Origin: Verrucomicrobiia bacterium
GTDB lineage: Bacteria; Verrucomicrobiota; Verrucomicrobiia; Verrucomicrobiales; DEV007
Direction of reading: 5' to 3'
NCBI GenBank assembly: GCA_030425385.1
Contig: JAUIAH010000019.1
Span: 1-64,000 of the forward strand
DNA: 64,000 bases
The translations under genes were made by a program, and so were the position numbers. The notes below the pieces were generated by a model, which saw only the letters and a program-made list of their open reading frames with translations, did no database searches and was not told the DNA's origin. Of the stretch, positions 9,169 through 17,218 are shown piece after piece. Within the stretch, counting starts at the first letter, position 1. Every line of letters begins with the position of its first letter.

Positions 9169-10500
9169 ATGTCTCACTACCGCCACCTTATCCTCATATC
9201 ACTCCTACTTGGCGTCGCCCCGGCGAGTCTCGCGAGTGATGGCGCCCCCGACGGCTTGCCGGCGCAACTAACAGAAGCACCTTCTGGGGATGGCTTTGGT
9301 CATCGAGAAATCATCAACGCACAGGCGTTGCTGACCAATCCCGACACCGCGGCAGACGGCTTGGAGCAATTGGCGTGGGCCTTCATCGAGAAAGGAATGG
9401 TGGATGATTCGGCCACACATTATCAGCAGGCTTTGCTCTGCGCGGATGCTTTGGAAACGCGCCACCCGAGTCGTCGGCAAGACAGCCTTCTCATTCGCGG
9501 GCATGTCTATCATCAACACCACCAATTCGAGAAAGCTCTGAAACTCGCCAGTGAACTGGTGTCGACACGAGGCAACTCCATGGACCACGCCCTCCATGGC
9601 GATATTCTCTTCGACATCGGAAAGATCGAGGACGCCGCCAAGGCTTATGAGAAGACACTGCAATTGCGCCCTGGCCTTGCCAGCTATGTGCGCGCCGCGG
9701 AAATGCGCTGGATCACGGGTGATCCCAAAGGCGCGATCGAAGCTGCCTTGCTCGCCGTGAGGGCAGGTGCCGCGCGTCAGCCTGCCCCTTTGGCCTGGGC
9801 TTACAGCCGGCTTTCCTATTATCTCCACGCCCAAGGGAGGCAGGTAGAATCATTGGCCGCGGCCGAACGCGCGCTCGATCTCATTCCCAACTACCTCCCT
9901 GCAAACATAGGCAAAGCTCGCGCGTTACTTTCGCAGGAGAAGGCACCCGCTGCCGTGGCTGTGTTAGAGCCGTATATGAGTAAGGACCAAGAGCCCATGA
10001 CTTGGTGGCTCGCCCGAGAATGCCACCAAGCAGCCGGGAACGCGTCGCAAACCACGCGCTGGCAGAAAGCAATCATGACGCGCGGCGTGCGGAAAGATCC
10101 CCGGACAGTCAGCCTCTTCTTATCGACGATCAATCGCAGCAGCGAAGCGGCACTGCAACTTGCGGAAGCAGAGATCCGCGTGCGTCAAGATATCCATACG
10201 CACGACACTCTCGCATTTGCCCTATGGAGGCATTGGCAGCAAGCAGCGGTCAAAGACGATGCGCTGCTCACCCGCGCAAGCCAGGCCATTGATGCCGCAT
10301 TGACGCACGATACCCAGGATGCCCGTCTCTGGCTCCATGCGGGTCTCATTCATCAATCGTTGGGTGCCTGTGAGAAATCCTCACGCTACTTCAAACGCGC
10401 CAAAGCCTCCGCGCACATGCTCTACCCGAGTGAGCGTCAACTGCTTGCGGACGCTCTCGAAAACTTTCGTCCCTCCTCGAAACCTCATTCTGATCGATGA
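9169..10500 (+). CDS. Secreted TPR-repeat protein
   Basis: A 443-residue exported protein. I start it at ATG 9169, which gives a clean signal peptide (MSHYRHLILISLLLGVAP...SLAS), rather than at the GTG 30 bases earlier. The mature protein is almost entirely tetratricopeptide repeats, for example around DILFDIGKIEDAAKAYEKTL and the helices near residues 200-270 and 370-425. TPR arrays mediate protein-protein contacts, so a scaffold or assembly role is likely. The next gene, encoding the DUF4331 protein, starts 67 bp downstream on the same strand, and the two probably form an operon. Confidence 0.8.
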   Translation: MSHYRHLILISLLLGVAPASLASDGAPDGLPAQLTEAPSGDGFGHREIINAQALLTNPDTAADGLEQLAWAFIEKGMVDDSATHYQQALLCADALETRHPSRRQDSLLIRGHVYHQHHQFEKALKLASELVSTRGNSMDHALHGDILFDIGKIEDAAKAYEKTLQLRPGLASYVRAAEMRWITGDPKGAIEAALLAVRAGAARQPAPLAWAYSRLSYYLHAQGRQVESLAAAERALDLIPNYLPANIGKARALLSQEKAPAAVAVLEPYMSKDQEPMTWWLARECHQAAGNASQTTRWQKAIMTRGVRKDPRTVSLFLSTINRSSEAALQLAEAEIRVRQDIHTHDTLAFALWRHWQQAAVKDDALLTRASQAIDAALTHDTQDARLWLHAGLIHQSLGACEKSSRYFKRAKASAHMLYPSERQLLADALENFRPSSKPHSDR

Positions 10501-10567
10501 AGGACGGCGCTCAGTTCCAGGAGCGTCCTTTGCTGAAATCCTGAACGCCAACCATACCAAACCACTA

Positions 10568-12847
10568 ATGAAATTGAATCGATTATGTCGAACCACTGCT
10601 CTGGGTGCCTTTGCGGCCCTCACGGCAGGACAGCTCCAACAGGTGGGCGCTTCCAGTCATATGGACGCTCCCATGATCACCAAAGATGATCCCGCCAACA
10701 CCACCGATGTGTATGCCTTCCGCACCTCACGCGATGGCAGCGAGTATCTCACCGTTGCGCTAGCGGTCTATCCTCACGAGATTCCTAACGTTGGCCCCAA
10801 TGCCTATGGATTCGACGATGAAGTCCTCTACTCCATTCATGTGGGCACCGGAGAAGATGTCGCTGCAGGCAAGACGACGCACCGCTATGATTTCGAGTTT
10901 ACGACGACTTACGCGTCTGAAGCGACCATTCTTCAAGCCTACCTGGGCGTCGTCGGCGCCGATGGTTCCAATCAGAATAAGATGCAAACCTACACGGTGA
11001 CACGCACCATTGGCGATATCGGGAAAGATCTCGGCTTTGGACAGACCCTTACCGTGCCTCCCAACAACCAAGGCATTGCGACTCCTCTCTACAATCAGAA
11101 CGATGATGGTACCATGCCTCAGAAAGAAGGCGTGGATACCGAAGCGGCCCTGGATCCCTACACGGCTGGTGGCATCATGACCTTATCCGACGGCTATCGC
11201 AGTTGGGCGGGTCAACGCGAAGACGGCTTTTATGGTGATATCCAGTCCATCTTCGATCTTCTCGCCCTGCGCAGTCCAGGAGTAGATAGCCAGGCTGGCT
11301 ACAATGTGCATATGGTCGCGTTGGAAATTCCCCTGTCCGAGCTTGGCGGCGACCAACAAATTGTGGGCGTTCACGCATCCACAAGTCGCCCGACCATCAA
11401 ACTGCTGCGTTCAGGATTGGATGCGCCTCGTACCAGCCGCTCGTGGACTCAGATCGCGCGGCAAGGCAATCCCCTCATCAACGAAGCCGTGGTTCCGATT
11501 GCCTTCAAAGATGCATACAATCGCCTCACTCCGGAAACGGATGTTGAGCTCTTCACCGGTGACGGCTCGATTGGCAGCGGTGCCTCTGGCCCTGAACTCA
11601 TTTCTCTGATTGATCAGCTTGTCTTCGGGGACGCTCCCGGAGGCGATGACACTGGGATCCCCGATGATCGGCTCACCAATCGTTCTGACCTCGCTGGACT
11701 TCTTTTGCCAGATACCATCAAGGTGGATCTTTCCACGCCTGCCGTTCGCCTCAGTGGCGCAACGGACGATGAGGGTTTCTCGCGGATGAGCATTTATGGA
11801 GGTGACACCCTTCCGACACAGCTCACCGATGGCAATCCGCTCGAACTGGTGGGTGGCGATGTCGTCCCCGGAGGCTGGCCAAACGGACGCCGCTTTGGTG
11901 ATGATGTGATCGATATTGCGGTCGCCACGTTGGTGAGTGATTTCCGCGTGTCTCCCCCCGCGCTCGAATTGGCACCAGTTGCTGTGGGCGTCGACGGCGT
12001 TGATGGCAACGACGTTTCTTACAACAAGGTATTCCCCTATGCAGGCACGCCTCATAACGGACGGACCACTTCTGCGACCGCATCCACGCCCCCGAATCCT
12101 GTCGAGAGGATCTTTGGTCTGACCACGGGCAACAGCATTGTGGTATTTGATGCCGCCAATCCTTCCGCGATCATTGGTGGGGGCACGGTTTCGGGCCTCG
12201 CCGCTGGCGATACCTTGGTGGGACTCGACTACCAACCGGCCACGGGCAATGTGATTCTGATCGGCAGCCTGAGCAATGTCTACATGCTCGACGACACCTC
12301 GGGATCATCTTTCAGCGCCACGTTGTTGAACACCTTGAGCCCAACGTTAGAGGGCACGAACTTCGCGTTTGACTTCAACCCAGCATTCATGTCAGGGGCC
12401 TTTGCTCGGATCATCACCGATACAGACGACAACCGCGTGATCAGCGGCACCACGGGAGAATACCTCGATCCTGTTGAGAAAACGGATGTCTTCTACGCCG
12501 CAGGCGATCCTCTCGAAGGCACGGATCCTAACATCGCAGGTATCGGTTACGATATGAGTGTTCCTGGAGCCACGGGCACTCAGCAGTACGGCATTGATGC
12601 TACGGAGGGCGTGTTAGTCACCGTCGCCAATAACGCGGGAACGCTCGTCACTGTGGGTAGTCTTGGCTTGGGCATGAACCTCACCAACGAAATCGGATTC
12701 GATATCGCAGGGGGTTCAGGCACCGCCTATGCCAGTGTGGGCGCTCAGCTCTACACGGTCGACCTCGGCACTGGGACCGCCACGTCCGTCGGCGCTATTT
12801 GCTGCGGAGCCGAGATTCGGGATATCACTGCGGTTCCTTTGAACTAG
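10568..12847 (+). CDS. DUF4331-DUF4394 fusion, exported
   Basis: A 759-residue protein. The ATG at 10568 gives a signal peptide ending near VGAS; the frame is open further upstream but that part overlaps the TPR gene. The N-terminal two thirds match DUF4331 (SSHMDAPMITKDDPANTTD, FDDEVLYSIHVG, VHMVALEIPLSEL). From about residue 510 a second region, starting near PVERIFGLTTGNSIVVFD and ending RDITAVPLN, matches the DUF4394 beta-propeller-like domain seen in PEP-CTERM-associated proteins. Neither domain has an established activity. The fusion suggests both work together outside the cell. A strong terminator follows at 12909-12950. Domain calls are from memory of family motifs. Confidence 0.78.
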   Translation: MKLNRLCRTTALGAFAALTAGQLQQVGASSHMDAPMITKDDPANTTDVYAFRTSRDGSEYLTVALAVYPHEIPNVGPNAYGFDDEVLYSIHVGTGEDVAAGKTTHRYDFEFTTTYASEATILQAYLGVVGADGSNQNKMQTYTVTRTIGDIGKDLGFGQTLTVPPNNQGIATPLYNQNDDGTMPQKEGVDTEAALDPYTAGGIMTLSDGYRSWAGQREDGFYGDIQSIFDLLALRSPGVDSQAGYNVHMVALEIPLSELGGDQQIVGVHASTSRPTIKLLRSGLDAPRTSRSWTQIARQGNPLINEAVVPIAFKDAYNRLTPETDVELFTGDGSIGSGASGPELISLIDQLVFGDAPGGDDTGIPDDRLTNRSDLAGLLLPDTIKVDLSTPAVRLSGATDDEGFSRMSIYGGDTLPTQLTDGNPLELVGGDVVPGGWPNGRRFGDDVIDIAVATLVSDFRVSPPALELAPVAVGVDGVDGNDVSYNKVFPYAGTPHNGRTTSATASTPPNPVERIFGLTTGNSIVVFDAANPSAIIGGGTVSGLAAGDTLVGLDYQPATGNVILIGSLSNVYMLDDTSGSSFSATLLNTLSPTLEGTNFAFDFNPAFMSGAFARIITDTDDNRVISGTTGEYLDPVEKTDVFYAAGDPLEGTDPNIAGIGYDMSVPGATGTQQYGIDATEGVLVTVANNAGTLVTVGSLGLGMNLTNEIGFDIAGGSGTAYASVGAQLYTVDLGTGTATSVGAICCGAEIRDITAVPLN

Positions 12848-12908
12848 AACGAATCAACCACCAGTCCCCCATAAGTCCGAATCAACCCCCATTATCGGAC
12901 AAACCCGT

Positions 12909-12950
12909 GAATGGCACGGCCTCATCGGCCGTGCCATTCTTGTTTGTTCT
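12909..12950 (+). terminator. Intrinsic terminator after DUF4331 gene
   Basis: A perfect 13-bp stem (12909-12921 with 12927-12939) closes a 5-base loop and is followed by a T-rich run, TTGTTTGTTCT. It lies 60 bp past the DUF4331 stop and before the EF-hand gene, so that gene probably has its own promoter or depends on read-through. Confidence 0.88.
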
Positions 12951-12978
12951 CACATCTTTCCTTCGGCAATAAAACCCT

Positions 12979-13650
12979 ATGAGGCTCCCCATCATCGTCT
13001 GCACGGTCTGCATCCTCCTGAACACCTCGATGGCGTCCCGGGCAGCAGCCAAGATCGGCAAGAGCGAAAGCCAATTCACGGCCACCCCTTCGGGCATTCA
13101 CGGGGAAATCAGCTTTCACTGGCACGATTTGAGCCCTTATTTCGATCTCGATGAGAACGGCAATGGGCTATTGGACGATTCCGAACGCGAAACATGGGAT
13201 CGCGGCTTGAAGGCTCTTTGTGAAACTTTCTTCACCTTATGGATCGGTCCTAAGGAATACCAGATGAAGACTACCGATCTGCAGTTTGATCCTGCGACCA
13301 ATCTTCTCGTCTTCAAGACCCAATGGAATTTCCCTCCTAGTGATGCCCCTTTAGAAGGCTTTGATATCGCTTTCGTCGCCATGGAAGACATGGACGCCAA
13401 CCATGCACACGACCTCACGGTGGTCGATGCTCAGAATGAGCTTCTCTTCCATGAAAGCTTTCATGCCGCAGGAGGAAAGCACCATGCACGCCCGGGATAT
13501 TCCTCCTCTCTTCAACCCACTCCCGCGGCAACGACAACCAGGGGCCACTCCAATGACGATAAAAGACCGTCCATAGCGCTCTGGGTGGCAGGCAGTCTCT
13601 TCCTCATGGCATTGGCGATCTCCATTCACCGAAAGAAGCGCCCTGCCTAA
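12979..13650 (+). CDS. Exported EF-hand-like single-pass membrane protein
   Basis: A 223-residue protein not recognised as a named family. It has a signal peptide (about 1-24), an extracytoplasmic domain with a calcium-loop-like motif DLDENGNGLLDDSE at about residues 56-69, a His-rich stretch (FHAAGGKHHARPG), then a linker and a C-terminal membrane helix followed by a short basic end HRKKRPA. The C-terminal helix with a basic tail resembles a sorting or anchor signal but lacks the PEP motif. Its position after the DUF4331 gene suggests a shared role, possibly metal binding at the cell surface. That role is inference. Confidence 0.7.
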   Translation: MRLPIIVCTVCILLNTSMASRAAAKIGKSESQFTATPSGIHGEISFHWHDLSPYFDLDENGNGLLDDSERETWDRGLKALCETFFTLWIGPKEYQMKTTDLQFDPATNLLVFKTQWNFPPSDAPLEGFDIAFVAMEDMDANHAHDLTVVDAQNELLFHESFHAAGGKHHARPGYSSSLQPTPAATTTRGHSNDDKRPSIALWVAGSLFLMALAISIHRKKRPA

Positions 13651-13656
13651 ATGCGA

Positions 13657-13686
13657 AAAGGCCGACCCGTTACCGGGCCGACCTTT
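13657..13686. terminator. Bidirectional terminator
   Basis: An imperfect hairpin (11 of 13 pairs) with A/T-rich flanks on both sides lies between the convergent ends of the EF-hand gene and the second PEP-CTERM gene. It can serve both strands. Confidence 0.7.
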
Positions 13687-13725
13687 CACTATTTTAACTC
13701 AATCGAGGCGTAACAGGCGTTCCTG

Positions 13726-14421
13726 CTAGTGGCGACGGCGGCGGAGGATGCCTGCGGTCAACAGCAATGCCGAGATCACACCCGTGGTGGGCTCTGGAAC
13801 GGGTGTAGCGACGGTGATTCTGCTGAAATCAGAAACATCGAATGCGGCATTGGGTGCATTCGAGGTGATTTCAAGATTGGCGCCATCCACGGATTGGAAA
13901 TCGAATCCGGGAATATTATCCAAGAGATCACTGTAAAGGAACTGGTAGGTACCAGGGGCGCTCACTGATAGATCGGAGAACGTGAATGTATCAGGACCGC
14001 TGTTTAACGTAAGGATCACGGTGCCACTTTCGACAACCGTGTCGAATGTCAGACCAATTGCATTCCAACCTCCAGGATTGACGAAATCTGCATTGAGATC
14101 ACCTGCGGAGGACTCGTTGCCGTAGCCGAACCAATACTGGCCCTGAGCGCCGTCGAGATCACGCAGCTGCAGCGGACCGCCACTTGCCAAACTGGCATTT
14201 ATAGTTCCATCAAGGGTGAGATTGGCGGCTTCATAACTTCTAAAGCCTCCCAAGATATTGGCGGGATCACCCATCACCTCACCGACGTCGCCAAGATTCG
14301 ATGAATGCGTGAATGCACCATCAACATAGTAGTCGATGTGATTTGCGAGGGCCAATGTGGGAAGGGTGAGTGAGGTGACACCAATCAGTAATCGGTGTGT
14401 GAGACAAATAGGATTCTTCAT
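13726..14421 (-). CDS. PEP-CTERM exported protein, paralogue B
   Basis: A 231-residue exported protein starting at ATG 14421; an earlier in-frame ATG at 14457 gives a worse signal peptide. The signal peptide ends near ALA-N. The C-terminus carries VPEPTTG, a hydrophobic helix and RRRRH. It is a full-length paralogue of the protein at 8220-8897. The two copies point the same way and enclose the TPR, DUF4331 and EF-hand genes, so they may arise from a duplication within this cluster. Function unknown; probably secreted and anchored or released by an exosortase encoded elsewhere. Confidence 0.87.
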   Translation of the reverse strand: MKNPICLTHRLLIGVTSLTLPTLALANHIDYYVDGAFTHSSNLGDVGEVMGDPANILGGFRSYEAANLTLDGTINASLASGGPLQLRDLDGAQGQYWFGYGNESSAGDLNADFVNPGGWNAIGLTFDTVVESGTVILTLNSGPDTFTFSDLSVSAPGTYQFLYSDLLDNIPGFDFQSVDGANLEITSNAPNAAFDVSDFSRITVATPVPEPTTGVISALLLTAGILRRRRH

Positions 14422-14548
14422 AATGATGAGTGGAATGCCCATGGAAATCGATTCCATGACAGTTGTTACAGAAAGCAGACTCTGCTCAGACGGGAATGGA
14501 TGCCTTTTTCCGAAATTATTGTTTCTACGAGATCATCTGAGCGACATC

Positions 14549-14561
14549 TTGCAAAGTGCAC
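14549..14561. promoter_or_regulatory. TTGCA-N3-TGCAC palindrome (operator-like site)
   Basis: One of six sites of the form TTGCA-N3-TGCA(A/C/T) found in intergenic DNA of this window. It lies between the PEP-CTERM B gene and the uncharacterised gene at 14724, 163 bp before the latter. I see no good -24/-12 element beside this copy. Possible target: either neighbour. Confidence 0.4.
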
Positions 14562-14723
14562 ACTCATCACAGGAAATGCGTTTCCTGAAATCCACCGTTG
14601 ACCCGGCATTGCCCCAATCTAACGTCATCGACGAAGTCATGAATGGTGAAAGACATCGGTCGATTCACTCGTAGAGGACTTCGCAGAAACTGAGCGGCAA
14701 GGACCCCGCCCTCATTTCTGCTG

Positions 14724-15503
14724 ATGTGCGCGGATCAACACGAATCCTCACTCCTCACCATGGTATCCCCCCTCCCTGCCCCTCCACTCACATCACCGTT
14801 GAATCGCCTTGAATCCGTCCGTTTCCGTTTCTCGTTAGACACCCTCAAGGTCATGGAAGTAACCGGGAGCGCTCAGGCCCTTGCCAGCTGGACGGTCGAG
14901 ACGCCTAAGACCCTTGTTTCCCAGCCATTGCCCGCCATCCTGGACGAGACTTCCGGAGACCAACTCTTCGACGCGCTTCACCGGCTAGAGTACGCGTCTC
15001 CTGTTTCTCTGTTAGCATTGAAATTTCGGAGAGACTCTGCCAAAGCCCCCAGCACGCACGCTCACGTTCAATTCAGCCGCAAGGGAGGCGCCTGGCTTGA
15101 CATCGCGACCCCCTTGCCGTGGCGAGTCACGCGTTTCAAGCAACGGCTTCTGGATGGGCATGAGTGTTGGGACGATCGCAGCATCGCTCGGCTTCTATCC
15201 CGTGCGCTCGGAGCCGAGGCCATCGTCCTGGCCGATCGCCATGGGCCCGTCCTCCACGGGAAGTCATCGTTCGACGTCGTCCGTGACCACCTAAGGGCGA
15301 TCGGTAATGGCGCCTTTGATAGTCCCCAGCTGCTTCAGGATCTCGAGAATGACCTTCACCTTCTCATGGCGCCTCTCTCTGAGCGCCATGAGGCCTTCCT
15401 GCTAGGCTATTCTCGTAAACCTTGGAGCGAGCAAGCAATGGCTATCGCCTTTGACGCCAATATGGCTTTGAAGCAGGTGCAGGCGCGCAGGCAGCGCGGC
15501 TAA
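14724..15503 (+). CDS. Uncharacterised cytoplasmic protein, weakly PAS-like
   Basis: A 259-residue protein I do not recognise. The first 30 residues are Pro-rich; an ATG at 14760 is an equally possible start. Residues about 30-125 have the look of a degenerate PAS fold (RFRFSLDTLKVMEVTG and later HAHVQFSRKGGAWLDI). The C-terminal half is helical, with no catalytic motif. No signal peptide or membrane helix. It is convergent with the sigma-54 activator gene (18-bp gap) and has an operator-like palindrome at 14549, so it may be part of the same circuit, perhaps a sensory or adaptor protein. That link is speculative. Confidence 0.65.
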   Translation: MCADQHESSLLTMVSPLPAPPLTSPLNRLESVRFRFSLDTLKVMEVTGSAQALASWTVETPKTLVSQPLPAILDETSGDQLFDALHRLEYASPVSLLALKFRRDSAKAPSTHAHVQFSRKGGAWLDIATPLPWRVTRFKQRLLDGHECWDDRSIARLLSRALGAEAIVLADRHGPVLHGKSSFDVVRDHLRAIGNGAFDSPQLLQDLENDLHLLMAPLSERHEAFLLGYSRKPWSEQAMAIAFDANMALKQVQARRQRG

Positions 15504-15521
15504 ACACCTCCGAAGGGTCAT

Positions 15522-16874
15522 CTACCCCATGCCAAACTTCTTCCGCTTGCGGTAGAGAGTGGCCTGGTCAATCCCAAGGGTCTCCGCAGCGATGGTCAAG
15601 TTTTCCGAACGACTCACCACACGAATGATGTGCTCCCTCTCCAAGTCTTCGAGTGAGACATTGGCACCAACCTGGATGTTGCTGTCGGAGCCGTTGGTCA
15701 CGCTCTGATCGCCTCCGTGGGGAGACGGCAAATCGCTGGGACCGATCTCTTTGCCTTTTGCTAGGATGACAGCGCGTTCAATGACATTGCGCAGTTCGCG
15801 AAGATTTCCCGGCCAATCGTAGTTCTGAATGACGTCCCATGCTTGCTCCGAATACCCTTGGAGTGGTCGGCCAAACTGCTTGGTAAAGAAGTCCACGTAT
15901 GATTGCGCAAAGTGCACCAAATCCTTTGGGCGCGCGCGGAGAGGTGGCATGTGGACGGCGATCACATTCAGACGATAATATAGGTCCTCGCGAAACGTGC
16001 CCTCCTCGACGAGTTGCTTGAGGTCTTTGTTCGTGGCCGCAATGATCCTCACATTCGCCTTACGTGTCTTGGTATCTCCCACCCGCTCATACTCACGCTC
16101 TTGCAAGAGCCGCAGGAGCTTGGGTTGAATCTCCATGGGAAGCTCGCCGATCTCATCGAGGAAGAGCGTTCCGCCCTCAGCCGCTTTCACTTTCCCCACC
16201 TTGTCCGCTACCGCCCCGGTGAACGCCCCTTTCACATGACCAAAGAGTTCACTTTCGAGGAGCTCCTTTGAAAGACTGGGACAACTCACGGTGATGAGAG
16301 GCTTCTTCTTGAACTGGCTCCGCTCGTGGACAGCCTTCGCGACAACACTTTTGCCCGTACCACTTTCCCCAAGGATGAGCACGGTCGCTGGCGTGTCGGC
16401 CGCACGGAACAGGACTTCATAGGTGTCGCGGACCGCCGGGTCTTCTGACGCGAATTCCAGGGTAGGCGATTCTCGAGACACCACCGTCTCAAGCTCCTCG
16501 ATCTTGGTCTCCATCTGAGACATCTTGCGAACCCGCGCCAGCACCGCTCGCAATTGCTCAGGGCTGAAAGGTTTCTCTAACAAATCGATTGCCCCTAACT
16601 GAATGGCCTTGACCGCCACTTGCACGGAACCGTGCGCCGTGAACATCACGACAGGGATCTTCGGGTGCCGTTTGCGAATAGCTTCCAGCACTTGCAAGCC
16701 ATCTTCATCGCCCAGCTGCACATCTAGGATCACAAGATCCCACTGGTCTTCTTTCAGCTTGGTAAGGGCGACCGTGGCGTTGGTCGCCGTCTCCGCGTAA
16801 TGGTCCTCCGCCTCGATCGCCACCACCGTCGCCTCACGAATGCTTTTCTCGTCATCAACTACTAGGATATCCAT
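15522..16874 (-). CDS. NtrC-family sigma-54-dependent response regulator
   Basis: A 450-residue transcription activator. Receiver domain about 1-118, with acidic pocket VVDDE and phospho-acceptor D51 in VILDVQL. AAA+ domain about 145-385: Walker A GESGTGKS, the sigma-54-contact loop GAFTGA and Walker B LFLDEIGELP. C-terminal Fis-type helix-turn-helix ends at LGIDQATLYRKRKKFGM. All residues needed for ATP-driven opening of sigma-54 promoters are present. No histidine kinase is adjacent; two kinases without DNA-binding outputs lie at 27.6-31.2 kb and are candidate partners. The divergent envelope operon begins 344 bp away, with a pair of palindromes between them. Likely controller of several genes here (inferred). 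Confidence 0.93.
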   Translation of the reverse strand: MDILVVDDEKSIREATVVAIEAEDHYAETATNATVALTKLKEDQWDLVILDVQLGDEDGLQVLEAIRKRHPKIPVVMFTAHGSVQVAVKAIQLGAIDLLEKPFSPEQLRAVLARVRKMSQMETKIEELETVVSRESPTLEFASEDPAVRDTYEVLFRAADTPATVLILGESGTGKSVVAKAVHERSQFKKKPLITVSCPSLSKELLESELFGHVKGAFTGAVADKVGKVKAAEGGTLFLDEIGELPMEIQPKLLRLLQEREYERVGDTKTRKANVRIIAATNKDLKQLVEEGTFREDLYYRLNVIAVHMPPLRARPKDLVHFAQSYVDFFTKQFGRPLQGYSEQAWDVIQNYDWPGNLRELRNVIERAVILAKGKEIGPSDLPSPHGGDQSVTNGSDSNIQVGANVSLEDLEREHIIRVVSRSENLTIAAETLGIDQATLYRKRKKFGMG

Positions 16875-16970
16875 ACGATGTTTGGAGCGCTAGACTCATA
16901 CCAAGGGCTCAACCTCTGCTAACCGACTGATGTTCATGGCTTTACGTGTTTGGCACCCAAGGCTAGATGT

Positions 16971-16983
16971 TTGCAACATGCAA
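16971..16983. promoter_or_regulatory. TTGCA-ACA-TGCAA palindrome, site 1 of pair
   Basis: A perfect 5+5 bp palindrome, about 100 bp upstream of the sigma-54 activator start and 248 bp before the BON gene. Its centre is 30 bp (three helical turns) from site 2. NtrC-type activators commonly bind such paired, in-phase dimer sites as enhancers, so I infer an enhancer for this regulator. Confidence 0.55.
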
Positions 16984-17000
16984 GATCTCTTTGTCTGACA

Positions 17001-17013
17001 TTGCATGTTGCAC
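17001..17013. promoter_or_regulatory. TTGCA-TGT-TGCAC palindrome, site 2 of pair
   Basis: A 9-of-10 match to the same palindrome as site 1. Together 16972-16983 and 17001-17012 are also an exact 12-bp inverted repeat with a 17-bp spacer, so a hairpin in RNA is an alternative reading. Confidence 0.55.
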
Positions 17014-17190
17014 TATCTATGACGGCCTCATTCTGCATGGCAAGAGGCACCTCGTGAGTGATCGCCATGCATTTCGCGCCTCCTTGAAAGGTTTCGCCAT
17101 GCGTTCTGCAAGAGGTCGATTCGCATCAGGAGCATCATCAGATGTCCTATGCCTTTCTTCTTCAGTCACTTAGGAGACCTGCCACCTGGC

Positions 17191-17206
17191 TGGCACATCG
17201 ATAGCT
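17191..17206 (+). promoter_or_regulatory. Possible sigma-54 (-24/-12) element, BON operon
   Basis: TGGCAC-N5-TAGCT keeps the -24 GG and -12 GC at the right spacing. The start of transcription would fall about 2 bp before the ATG at 17219, leaving almost no leader, so it is either a leaderless promoter or a coincidence. Confidence 0.35.
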
Positions 17207-17218
17207 GCGAAGGATGGC

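Larger units (their letters stand above)
16875..17218. other. Divergent regulatory region, activator / BON operon
   Basis: A 344-bp gene-free region between the NtrC-type gene and the BON operon. It holds two TTGCA-N3-TGCA palindromes (16971, 17001) and a -24/-12-like element (17191). No other gene is seen. Confidence 0.6.

Noticed and set aside
10319-10567. Extension of the DUF4331 protein upstream of 10568
   Set aside because: The extra part overlaps the TPR gene in another frame and removes the signal peptide.
11411-12235. A 274-codon frame antisense to the DUF4331 gene
   Set aside because: Arg/Gly/Ile-rich antisense frame with no motif; the sense strand encodes recognisable domains.
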